A stretch of 64,000 bases of DNA, from assembly GCA_030411725.1 (NCBI GenBank), contig MU839850.1, positions 1-64,000 of the forward strand, given 5' to 3'. The notes beneath the pieces were generated by a model. It was not told where the DNA came from. It made no database searches and saw nothing but the letters and a program-made list of their open reading frames with translations. Every line of letters starts with the position of its first letter. Position 1 is the stretch's first letter. Both the position numbers and the translations under genes were made by a program. Positions 54,689 to 64,000 of this stretch are shown piece after piece. Source of the DNA: Echria macrotheca (taxonomy: Eukaryota; Ascomycota; Sordariomycetes; Sordariales; Schizotheciaceae).

Positions 54689-57062
54689 CTAATCCGCGTC
54701 GGCCAGCTGCATGATCAGCCGCGCTGCCATGTCGAGGAACGGGAACGGGCTGGTGACGTCCTTGTCCTCGAGCAGCTTCCCCTCGGCCGTCTCGTAGCCG
54801 TCGATCTTGAAGTCGACCAGATACACGCCCTGGTCCATTTCGTAGATCTGAATGTCCATGCGCATGGCCACTACCTGGGACTCGCCTCCTCCCTCTCGCG
54901 TTACGTAGACATTATCCCCGAAATCGCTCAGGCCAGAAGCTACCGAGTGCTTCTTGAGAGCTGCGAACCGTTAGCGTGCATCCAGAAAATCGGAGAACAA
55001 CACCTACTCTCGGTCGCCCAGCGGATCCGAATCCGCCAAGGATCCGCCGGCAACTTGTAGACCGCGGTCGGGTCAATACTGGCCGTCGAGCCTTGCTTTC
55101 GTGACCGGGGAGACCCGTTGTACTTGTCGTCGTCATCGCCGTCGTTGGCTCTGTCATAGTCCTCGTCCACAATCCACGCCGCCCCGAGTTTGTATAATGA
55201 CTTGTAGATGCAAACAAGTGCCTCCCACGGGACGTTCCTCGAACGGATACCAAATTGCCAACGTACTGGCTTGTTCTTCTTTGGAGGGTTAACAGGGGTG
55301 AGTCCCTGGGGACGTTTGTTTGCCTCATCAAGGCGAAGCTGGCTCCTAGAGTGCGGTTTGAGACGACGGAGGGTCTCCTCCTGCTCCGCCTGGCTTTGTG
55401 GTTGCGGCAGAGGATCGGGTGCGGTGGGTGTGAGGTTCATTTCAATACCCGCAGCCATGGCCTTCTCTCGTTCCATAAAGACTCTGTGGTACGCGGGCAA
55501 GCTGCTGGGTAGGACGCCGACTTTGCTGATATATGGTTTCGCCGAGGCGCTGGTGCTGGTTGAGGCTATCGATCTGGCAGATGACATGGTGGGATCCAGC
55601 ATCGGACTGATACTTGACTCCTCGTTCGATCCGGTGAGATTCGCGAGTTCATCTGCCAACTTAGTATCCTGTTCTTCCTCTGCTGGGGAAGCTCCGTATG
55701 GGTTGTCTGATCCAAGGTTTGCTTCACGGTTGTCAGGTTGGGTGCCAGCAGAATACCACGGCCAAACCACAGACATGAACCGGCCCACACAGCAATGGAG
55801 ATACATGCAATGCGGACAACAGTTGTTGGAGCACAAGGGGATGAGGACTTACGGTTGTTCTGCATCAGCTTGTTTTCTCGTACAATCATGTACGCATCCT
55901 TGATAGCCGAAGGCTCCTCGGCTTCCAGAGCTTCTTGGACATCGCTCTTGCCGTAACCCATGGTCTTGCTGATCTTCTCGGTAACCTCGTTGTGGAGCTT
56001 CTCCTGGACCTGGCGAGGTGCCTGAGGAGCGATATCGCTGACCTTGATGGCCTTGTTGAGGTCGATCCCAGTGTTGAAAAACTCCTCGACAGGAGGGTGG
56101 AGGTACGCAGGCAGGTCCTTGAGGAACCACGGGTCTTGGCGTATCTCCTCGATGGTGGCGCGCTGGACGGGATTAACGACGAGCATCTTCCTGATCAGAG
56201 AGGAGGCTCCGGGACCCATCCACTGGGGTATTATGTAGCTACCGCGGGCGATCTTGGCGAAGAGACTCGGTATGTGCTCGTCGTCAAAGGGGAGTCGCCC
56301 AACGAGCAAGACGTAAAGGATCACACCGCAACTCCAGACATCCACCTCGGGCCCGGCATACAGCTTGCCGCCAATCACTTCGGGGGCGGCATAGTTGGGA
56401 GAGCCGCAGCTGGTCTTGAGGAAGTTTCCGTCGCTCATGATATTGCTGAGGCCGAAGTCGGCCACCTTGACGTTGAGGTTCTCGTCGAGGAGCAGGTTCT
56501 CGGGCTTGAGATCGCGGTGGACGATCTTGTGGCGGTGGCAGTACTCTACGGCACACAGCATCTGCTGGAAGAAGCGGCGGGCCTCGGCCTCCTTCATCTT
56601 ACCGTTCTGGACGATGTAGTCGAACAGCTCGCCGCCGGCGTACTCGAGCACCATGATGATCTCGTTGGACGTCTTGATGACGGTAAAGAGCTTGATGATG
56701 TGGGGGTGCCGCAGTAGCTGGAGATACTCGATCTCGCGCTCGACACGGCCCTGCATGTCGCGGCTGATGAGCTTCTTGCGCGGGATGATCTTGAGGGCGA
56801 CCTTCTGGCCGGTGCTGCGGTGGACCGCCAGCTTGACCTTGCCGAAGCTGCCCTCGCCGAGCGTCTTGACGATGTTGTAGGCGCCGATCCGCTGCTCGCT
56901 GCGGGCCTTTTCGCGCGGTGGCATCGTGCCATTGTCGGGGGCCATGACGGCGGCGTTGATGGACGACGAGTGCGTGGCGGGGCCGTCCGCCCGCTTGTTG
57001 CGCCGGATCTGCGACGGCGACAGCGAGATGGACAGCTCCTCGTCGTCGTAGGCCTGCGCCAT
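54689..57062 (-). CDS. snf1: SNF1/AMPK catalytic alpha subunit
   Basis: Exons 57062-55853, 55721-55008 and 54960-54689 join to 731 residues; introns are 131 and 47 bp. Kinase domain from about residue 60: GEGSFGKV glycine loop, VALK lysine (Lys91), HRDLKPEN, DFGLSN and the activation loop LKTSCGSPNYAAPEV with Thr217, the site phosphorylated by upstream kinases. A UBA-like autoinhibitory segment follows (ISKTMGYGKSDVQEAL). Exon 2 carries the regulatory linker and WQFGIRSRNVPWEALVCIYKSLYKLGA, exon 3 the end of the alpha C-terminal domain (VYLVDFKIDGYE; FPFLDMAARLIMQLADAD). The kinase works with Snf4 and beta subunits to relieve glucose repression, including via Mig1/CreA-type repressors. The first acceptor is GTGAAG at 55722; there is no earlier AG in the intron. 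Retaining intron 1 would add about 95 residues and stop, leaving an enzyme without the regulatory C-terminus. Confidence 0.97.
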
Positions 57063-57522
57063 GGTGTCGCGGAGCTAGCGGGCAATGTCGTCGGAATGGC
57101 GTGTCGGCGTGTCGTCGTGTGGAGAAGGGCCAGAAGTGCTGGACCGAGGGCCACGATACTGCGGTACGTCAGAGAGGTGCCAGGTCAAGCCCGGCGGTTA
57201 CTGGCTAGAAGGGAGGGGTTGGCGGGACGAGGTGGGGTGGCGTCCAACTGCGAGATCGCTGTGTGGGGCCGGCCAATGCTGTGTCGTGGCCAGCTGTGGC
57301 TGATTGGTTTTAAACCTTATTGCTTCTCACCAGTTCGAAGTTCAAACCAGGCCAACATCCCAAGCATTTTAAGCAATTAGAAGTGCATTGGTTATGGGGG
57401 GAAATTTTGGTTATCGGATGCGTTGGGCCGATTGATGATAAGGGTCCTGAATACACAGAGCGGTAAAAATACAGTGCTCGGAGGGATTCTCCACCACCAT
57501 GCAAACAAACACCTTGCCCTGG
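57063..57522. other. Intergenic, snf1 promoter region
   Basis: About 460 bp between the snf1 start and the end of the next minus-strand gene. No assigned element. Confidence 0.5.
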
Positions 57523-58308
57523 CTATGATTTCTTCTCCTCTTCCCGTAACCTCGCGATTACCTTCTCCCTCAGAAAGGGGCTCAACCCCAGTCTACCAGC
57601 ATATTAGTTAGCCAAGTATTCAACAGATGAAGAACTCACTAACATTCCCTCGTTCGTGACGATACGGTACGTCCCGCTGGGTTGGTAGTTGCCGATAATC
57701 ATGCCCTTGCCATCCACTTCCACGCTGCCGATGATATCCTCGGGCCTAGGTCCATGTCAGAGAGTCGGCAAATTACCCCAATGTCTGCTTACCAGGCTAT
57801 CCTGCCAAAATCAGGTGGATTGCGTTCATCGCTGAGATGTACCCAGCCGCCTACTCCTGCTCCGCCAGCTCCACCCTCGGCGCTGGCACCTCCTGCGCCG
57901 GTGCCAGTTCCACGTTGATTACGCGCCTGGATGAAGTTGAATCCTCCTGGCGATGCGAGAGCTTGGGCCTGACTCTTGAGTCCCGGGTCGTCCTGGGCGT
58001 GTTTGGCGAGAACGTCATTAAGGATCTGGAGGAAGCGGCGGTTTTCCTTGAAGGAATTCGGAGTGGGCGGTATAACACTAGACGTGCCGATAGCTACGGC
58101 TGGATTCGGCGGTGTGGTATCGAGGTAGGTAAGGAGGTATGTGCCTGGGCTTCGCGGGTTGGGAAAGACTTTCTAGCTCCAGTTAGCCATCTCTCCTCGG
58201 GAAACTCAATTGATGCGGGCCTACGATGTTCGGGTTGGATGACAATGTCGAAACAGTTCGCGCAGAGTTCCGGAGCCCGGACACGGCGCGGAAATGCGAT
58301 AATAACAT
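57523..58308 (-). CDS. Uncharacterised small, probably mitochondrial protein
   Basis: Four exons, 58308-58225, 58172-57793, 57745-57644 and 57592-57523, with introns of 52, 47 and 51 bp, all with good donor/branch/acceptor, give 211 residues. I cannot name the family. The start MLLSHFRAVSGLRNSARTVS looks like a matrix-targeting presequence (Arg/Ser-rich, no acids); an in-frame ATG 23 codons upstream (58377) is an alternative. The middle reads TYLLTYLDTTPPNPAV, then ENRRFLQILNDVLAKHAQ (helical), a Gly/Ala-rich linker (GGASAEGGAGGAG), and then the most conserved-looking part: GGWVHLSDERNPPDFGRIAWPEDIIGSVEVD-type sequence, NYQPSGTYRIVTNEG and LGLSPFLREKVIARLREEE. The end suggests a small folded domain with a charged helix. 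Four exons with perfect joins argue strongly that it is a real gene. Start codons of this gene and dpb2 are only ~330 bp apart. Confidence 0.75.
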
Positions 58309-58641
58309 GACGGGCTGGTGATTTGAGATCTCAAGAATTGACCGCGAAAGTTGAGATGCGAAATTGATTCTCGCCATGATGTCAAGCTCGCGACGAGATG
58401 CCGCCGGCAATTCAAGTGGGGCAGATGAACCCCTGTGCCAGCTGGTGTTCCGCCCCTCCAACACGCGAAACGACGCGGTCTCTGCGACCACTTAACGCGA
58501 TTTGGTGTTGATTCCACATTCGACCACACAACTTGAAGACGATACCCGCCCAACAAAGACACGAGAGCAGGTCTCGAACTGCAATTCGGATGCAAGAATA
58601 TTTCTGGATTTAATTGCGCCAACACAAAAAATATCGGCAAG
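58309..58641. promoter_or_regulatory. Compact bidirectional promoter
   Basis: About 330 bp between divergent start codons (265 bp if the upstream ATG at 58377 is used). It must drive both the probable mitochondrial protein and the replication gene dpb2. The sequence contains ACGCGA (58461 and 58494 regions), which resembles the MluI-cell-cycle box core ACGCG(T) used for S-phase genes; a single-base variant, so weak evidence. Confidence 0.5.
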
Positions 58642-61211
58642 ATGATGATCGTACCGAGCCCCAAGAAAAGCCCAGCCAAAGCGCGGCCGAAAAGTCCAGA
58701 GAGAAGCTCCAAGCGCACAAAACCTCTGGCGCCTCTCTTTACTTCCAAAAACATCGCCCCGTCAAGCGCCATTCCCTCGTCCTCACCGGCCTTTGCGACG
58801 CCCGTTCACACCCTTAAACCGTTCCAAGCGCCAGCCCCGGCCAAATCAGCCATCCTCCCCATCATCCTCCCGCCTGCCACGCTCCGACCGCTCGCCTTTC
58901 GCACCTTTACCAAGAAGTACAGTCTCACACTGACCTCATCGGCGCTGCAAGAACTCGCCTCGTTCATCGGGAGACACTGCGGTTCGGGGTGGAGGGAGGA
59001 GGGCCTGGCCGAGAAGGTGCTCGAAGAGGTTGCGCGGTCATGGAAGAACCGAAATGGCGGCGTTATCGTCGACGGCGCAAGTCCAGAGCTCAAAGACATA
59101 TTAAAGACGCTCGAGGGGAACATGAGCGGCGGCAAGATTGTCACCGGGCCAAGGGGGCTGAGTCGACAGAATAGTCTGCTGGAAAGCTCACAGGATAACG
59201 ATCTCAGCAAAACCCGGCTGGGACTGCGGCCGGCGAATTTGACGAGGGAAGATAGTCAGTCAAGCTTTGGCATGTCAAGTCTGGACTTTGCGGAGCAGCC
59301 CGACGAGGAGGGAGCGGCCGATGTACGCCGGTGGCTCAAGGTGATCCACGCCTTTGATCAGCCCAGGTTCACGTACAATGTTGCAAAGAAGCACTTTGAG
59401 AGGTGAGTCCTGTGCTTTTGAAATGAATAAAAACTGACACATGCAGGGAAACGTCAAAACCATCCTTATTACCAGCGGCATCCCACAAAACAGACGCCTT
59501 CCGCAACCGGTTCAACGTCATCCACCAGCGTCTCCTCCGCAACGAGTCCTTCCAGACGTCCGCCGTGGCCGGCACAAGGGCTCTCAAGCACAAGGACGCC
59601 ATGCAAACCCACAAGATCACGCCCGTCTCCAACCTTCTCGGCCGCCACGGCAGCCACCACATGCTCCTCGGCATGCTCGTCATCCTGCCGACCGGCAATC
59701 TGGCCATAAGCGACCTGACCGGCACCATCGCCCTCGACTTGACTCACGCCGTCGCCATCCCCGAGGACTCGGCCTGGTTTGCGCCCGGTATGATTGTCCT
59801 CATCGACGGCGTCTACGAGGAGGAAGAAGAAGTCGCCGGCATAGGCCTGAACAGCAACTCGGGCGTGGGCGGGACCATAGGCGGCCGCTTCCAGGGCTTC
59901 TTCATCGGCCAGCCGCCGTGCGAGAAGCGCCGCGCGACGCTCGGCGTGAGCGGCCCCGACGGCGGGCCGGACCACACCATCGGCGGCGGCTTCGGCTGGA
60001 TCGATTTTTTGGGCGTCGGCTCCGAGCGCGCCGTCGGCAGCCGCATGCGTCGGCTCGAGCATAAACTGCTCCGCCAGCCGGCGCTGCCAGCGTCGGCGTC
60101 GCTCGCGTCGTCCGACTCTCCGGGACCGCAGCCGGGACGCGGCCGGGTTGTGCTGCTGGGCGAGGTCAACCTCGACCAGCCGCGCGCGCTGCAGGCACTA
60201 CGAAAAATTTTGGGTCTGTACGCGACCGACCCCGAGGGCAGCACGCCCATGACGTTCGTGCTGGTGGGCAATTTTACCAGTCATGCGGTCATGGCGCGCG
60301 GCGGGAGCGGCGGGAGCATCGAGTACAAGGAGGTGTTTGACGCGCTGGCCTCGACGCTGGCCGACTTTCCGACGCTGCTGACCACGGCCACGTTCGTGTT
60401 TGTCCCCGGCGACAACGACGGGTGGGTGTCGGCGTTCGGCGGGGGCGCGGCGATCCCGCTGCCGCGCAAGGCCGTGCCGGCGATGTTTACGTCGCGCGTG
60501 CGGAGGGTGTTTGCCGCGGCGAACGCCGAGGCCGGGATCGAGAAGGATGCCGGGGGAGGCGAGGCCGTGTGGACGACTAACCCGGCGCGGATTTCGTTGT
60601 TTGGGCCGGTACATGAGATTGTGCTGTTTAGGGATGATGTGTCGGCGAGGTTGAGGCGGACGGATATACGTCTGAAGGGGAAGGATGATGAGGAAGAGGA
60701 GGAAGAAGAAGGGGGTGGTGATGGCCCGCCGCCGCCGGCTCCAAAAGACGGCCGGGAGGAGGAGGAAGAGGACGTCGTCATGTCGTCGGGAGGAGCAAAT
60801 CCTGGTGGTGCGGGTGCGGGTGCGGATGCCGATTTGATGGAGATTGATGGTGACGACGCAGCGGTGGCGGGGGCAACAGAAAAGGAGAAGGAGACAGGAG
60901 AGAAGAAGATTTCGTATGATGTCCTCGCCGCCCGCAAGCTCGTCAAGACGATTCTGGACCAGGGCTTCCTCGCGCCGTTCCGCCAGGCCGTGAGGCCGGT
61001 GCACTGGGACTTTGCCGGCGCGATGCATCTCTACCCGCTCCCGACGGCTGTTGTCCTTGTTGACGCGACGGCGCCGCCGTTCTGTGTTACGTATGAGGGG
61101 TGTCATGTGATGAATCCGGCGACGGTGTTGGTTCCGGGGCGGAAGGGGGTTGCAAGGTGGGTGGAGTATGAGGTTGGCCGGCTGGGGAAGGTTAGGGAGT
61201 GTACTTTTTGA
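58642..61211 (+). CDS. dpb2: DNA polymerase epsilon subunit B (Dpb2)
   Basis: Exons 58642-59402 and 59447-61211 (44-bp intron, GTGAGT donor, CTGAC branch) join to 841 residues. The N-terminus is basic and disordered, followed by the helical N-terminal domain (LRPLAFRTFTKKYSLTLTSSAL). Exon 2 starts with DAFRNRFNVIHQRLLRNESF and runs into the OB fold: LLGMLVILPTGNLAISDLTG, IALDL, WFAPGMIVLIDGVYEEEEE. The inactive calcineurin-like phosphoesterase domain follows: VVLLGEVNLDQPRALQAL (~490), FVLVGNFTSHA (~522), FVFVPGDNDGW (~573) and LFRDDVSARLRR. An acidic/proline-rich insert (~667-700) precedes the conserved end RPVHWDFAGAMHLYPLPTAVVLVD. Dpb2 is the essential B subunit of the leading-strand polymerase and contacts GINS in the CMG helicase during origin firing. 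The length is larger than yeast because of the insert. Confidence 0.96.
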
Positions 61212-64000
61212 GTTGTTTTGGGAGCCGGGGGGTGGGACGGGAGGGAGGAGGACTGGGAGGTTTAAGTGTAGGGAGGATGGCGCTGGTGTGGGTGGGGTTG
61301 ATGGTGGGTTGGGGGATGTGTTACGGAGTTCTCGCGAGATTCGGTGATGAGAGGCCTGGGATAGGATATGCTTTCGAGAAGGATAGAGCGCGCGCGAAGC
61401 ATGGCGATGAGAGTTTGTTTTTCGGCGTCGGGCATGTGTGAGAGGTCTCACGATAGGTATTTTGTCTCTTACATCTAATGTCGAATCTACGATCAGAGTT
61501 TTACTGAACCCCCATTCCCAGCAGCAGTGGGTGAGAGAGATGAGTTACCGGCAGCAAACAACATCCGAGAGATCAGAGATCAGGCGGTGCGGCGTTGGTC
61601 CCTTCCCAGAGAGGCCCCTCTTCCATCTGGTCTGCTTTCATACAGCTGCTCTCTTATTTCTGCTTGTGTACGGTTCAGGTATGCTGAGTTTTGAACATGC
61701 ACCTCCTCGACTCCTCGAGGACAGAGTCCAACAAGTGTGTGTTGTTGCTCACATGTATGTATGAATTGCTTCTCTCTCTTCTGGTTACCTGGAGCCACCA
61801 TCTCGGATGGCAAGGAGAGGATTGAAGATGTTGCTGCTCTACGCGTACGTAGAAATAGGACAATCAACCCGTTTGTCTCTTGAAGTATGCTGTATATTCT
61901 CCTGCTGCTGTGGAATAGTACTCTCGGTCTGTTTAAAGTAAATTCGTGGTTTATGAAGAAGTGCAGGTAAGGATACTTATTTTGTGGAAGAGGAGGATGA
62001 GCCCTGAGGGGCCAGCTAAATACAGTTGCCTGGGTCCCTGCGCACCTTCCATCTTCTCTGCGTCCTCCTGCCTGGCCTAACATGTATCAAAGCTTGGAAA
62101 CTGCAACATGCACATCTAGCTAGTCTAGTTCGGGTCTATCTATCGAGATATCACCAACATCAATGCTAGTACGGGAATGAAAATACTTATCTCGGGCGAG
62201 AGAGTGTTGTTCATTTATCGGTCGATAAAGTCATCGGTCTTATCTGGTCAGGAATTTTTCTTTTGGCCTAGGTAGGTATTGATACTGCCCTGCCGCCGAA
62301 CACAAGTGGGATTTGTTTAGATGGGGGATGCAGTTCAGGGGTAGACAGTCTACGCGTATGTTTTTAAGTAGGTACGAGGTTTTGGCTAGGTTTGATCCCC
62401 TACTGCTGCTGCTAGTTACCTAGCAAGCTCATAATGGATGGTAGAGCTGGTGTTTCTCTTGAGATCGGATAGCATGTATAGGTATGGCCGTCTGGACGGT
62501 AGTAGGTATGGTCGGTGTTGTTCAGTTCTGCAACCGAGACTCGCTGCGTAGGATGAATTTAGTATCTACGTTGCTGACGAGTGTCGAATACATGGCTTTT
62601 CGAAATCACCCTACCTATGAAGGAGGGTATTTCAGTATATCTAAACCGTGTCTTAACCGGACGAGAACACTATAGATGCAGACGCAGGTTGACGTTGACT
62701 TTGTGGAAATATACCTGTAGGCCTAGTGCTCCGGAGAGTACTGGGTTACGGGACATTTTCCGGGAGGGGGCTTGCTGTTAATTGAAATAACACTTGTCTG
62801 CACTGCAATTTCCACGCTGGAGAAGGCCTTGAATCGGTCACGTCGAGTTTGGGCCAATGATATGGAGGTGTCGAGCGGGACCGAGAAGACCATCAAGCAT
62901 CTCCACAGTGATCACTGCAATTTCTACTCTTGAGGAGGGTTTGACTTTGGAGTTCTTCTACATGCAGGATGATGGTTTAGGAAGGGAGATGATTGAGTAA
63001 AGAAACTGTAGTTGTTGGGCGGTGTAATTGGCGCGTAGTAGAAGCACTGCGATTTCTACTCTGGAGAAGGGTTTGGCTTTATGAGGAAGGAGCGTGTTCA
63101 GGGTCCATCACTGCAATTTCTACTCCAGCAGAGAGCTTAACTTGGACTGGACTGGGGTTTTAGGAGTGTTACGATATGTGGGACGGTGGTTGAGTGAGAG
63201 CGAGATAGTCGGGTTACCAAAGTGGCAGATTGGCGGCAATGCATGGGGATGGGTACGTGACAGTGTGTTATTTTTCTTAAGACCTGATCTTGTTTCGATA
63301 GGTTGGAAGGATGTACAAGTGGAAGATACAAAAGCATGCGTCGGGTGTTGGGATCAAGACGAGGTGGATGTGTCTCAGTGTTATTACCCAGGTTTATTTT
63401 GACCGAGGCCCCTGAGAATCTTCTCTGTGGGATGTGGGTTTGGGTTAAGAGAGTGTAGTGTTTGTTTTGGATGGTTTCATTGTACCTAGTTTCCACATCC
63501 CGAGATCGACTGGAATAAAAAATGACAAGTAAACACAGACTTTGGTGCGGCTTTCGTGTGGTGGTCTTTACTCGCAAGGTTGGTGTTTGGCCATTGACAC
63601 AGGAGAAAAAAGGGAGTGGACCAGGAGATGAGGATGGCTGGAAACCAAGCAGCTTGTTTAACCCGTGTCTGTAATCCCGACGTTATTTTCTCGCGGCATA
63701 GAAAAGAAACGGACCAAAAGGGATATAGCAAGTCAAATTTGTAGGGAGGCACGTCTACAACGTGAGACTGGGTTCGTCCAGACATGTTGGAGAGCAGCCT
63801 CAGGAGTCTTCCGGAAACCGACATCAATGGGAGCGCCCCTTGGATCCTTTGTTTCGGCCCCTGACGATGGCTATCGCTGTTCCCTCCTAGTAGACGCCAT
63901 CGCAGTTAATGTGGATGCTGTAAAGATCCTTGGTCGCTGCTAAAATGGACGAGATTGTCGATTCTGGCCGTCTTTTGGCGCGGCTCGCTTCAGGCAAAAT
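61212..64000. other. Intergenic, 2.8 kb, no recognisable gene
   Basis: Contains the dpb2 3' flank, several TAGGTA motifs (62.2-62.5 kb) and a degenerate direct repeat array (62.8-63.1 kb, listed separately). Short frames only; nothing recognisable up to the window end. Confidence 0.55.
62801..63137 (+). repeat. Four degenerate direct repeats, ~28 bp unit
   Basis: A unit close to CACTGCAATTTCTACTCTGG followed by AGAAGGGTTTG occurs at 62801, 62913, 63045 and 63109, all on the same strand, with start spacings of 112, 132 and 64 bp. The first eight bases CACTGCAA are unchanged except one base in copy 3. The gaps are not similar to each other by eye. Confidence 0.8.

Noticed and set aside
60198..61451. 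417-codon minus-strand frame antisense to dpb2
   Set aside because: Composition is Arg/Pro/His-rich, as expected from the reverse strand of GC-rich codons; dpb2 on the other strand is certain.
62801..63137. CRISPR-like array
   Set aside because: Repeats are degenerate, spacing is irregular (112, 132, 64 bp), and the host is a eukaryote without cas genes here.

Overview
The window looks like nuclear chromosomal DNA of a filamentous ascomycete, most likely a Sordariomycete close to the Sordariales. The reasons are short phase-conserving introns (44-178 bp, with one possible 300-bp case) with GTATGT/GTAAGT/GTTAGT-type donors and CTAAC/CTGAC branch sites, GC-rich third codon positions, a HET-domain gene, and fungal-type orthologues of SNF1, Dpb2, Prp6, Rvs167, Nfs1 and Rrp7. 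I find no rRNA, tRNA, CRISPR array or intact transposon. All gene models come from reading the sequence; exon joins were checked for frame and total length, but no transcript data exist here.

Left part (1-23 kb): a 5'-incomplete FAD-dependent amine oxidoreductase; an ADGF/CECR1-type adenosine deaminase; an allantoate/nicotinate-type MFS permease whose flanks carry two inverted copies of a short dispersed repeat; a large unrecognised low-complexity protein on the minus strand; an ADIP-domain (Msd1/TINA-like) spindle-pole protein; the rRNA-processing factor Rrp7; a DHA1-type MFS transporter; and, tail to tail with it, a MOSC-FNR-[2Fe-2S] fusion reductase.

Middle part (23-47 kb): gene-poor. An F-box protein and the BAR-SH3 protein Rvs167 converge on a 4-kb gap rich in microsatellites. 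These are followed by mitochondrial cysteine desulfurase Nfs1, a CsbD-like stress protein (Hmp1-like) with a striking inverted repeat upstream, an NmrA/isoflavone-reductase-like protein, a 4.4-kb gap, and a HET-plus-ankyrin incompatibility-type protein.

Right part (47-64 kb): denser and housekeeping. It holds the tri-snRNP splicing factor Prp6, a dysferlin-domain (Mug65/Spo73-like) protein, a small calcofluor-hypersensitivity-type protein, the AMPK catalytic subunit Snf1, an uncharacterised small probable mitochondrial protein divergently paired with DNA polymerase epsilon subunit Dpb2, then 2.8 kb without genes that contains four degenerate direct repeats.

I see no obvious operon-like cluster or new defence system. 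The observations most worth a second look are the 12-bp perfect inverted repeat enclosing two stress elements upstream of the CsbD-like gene, the inverted dispersed repeat around the permease, the direct-repeat array near the right end, stop-free introns in rvs167 and prp6, the 5'-truncated oxidoreductase, and two conserved-looking proteins I cannot name.
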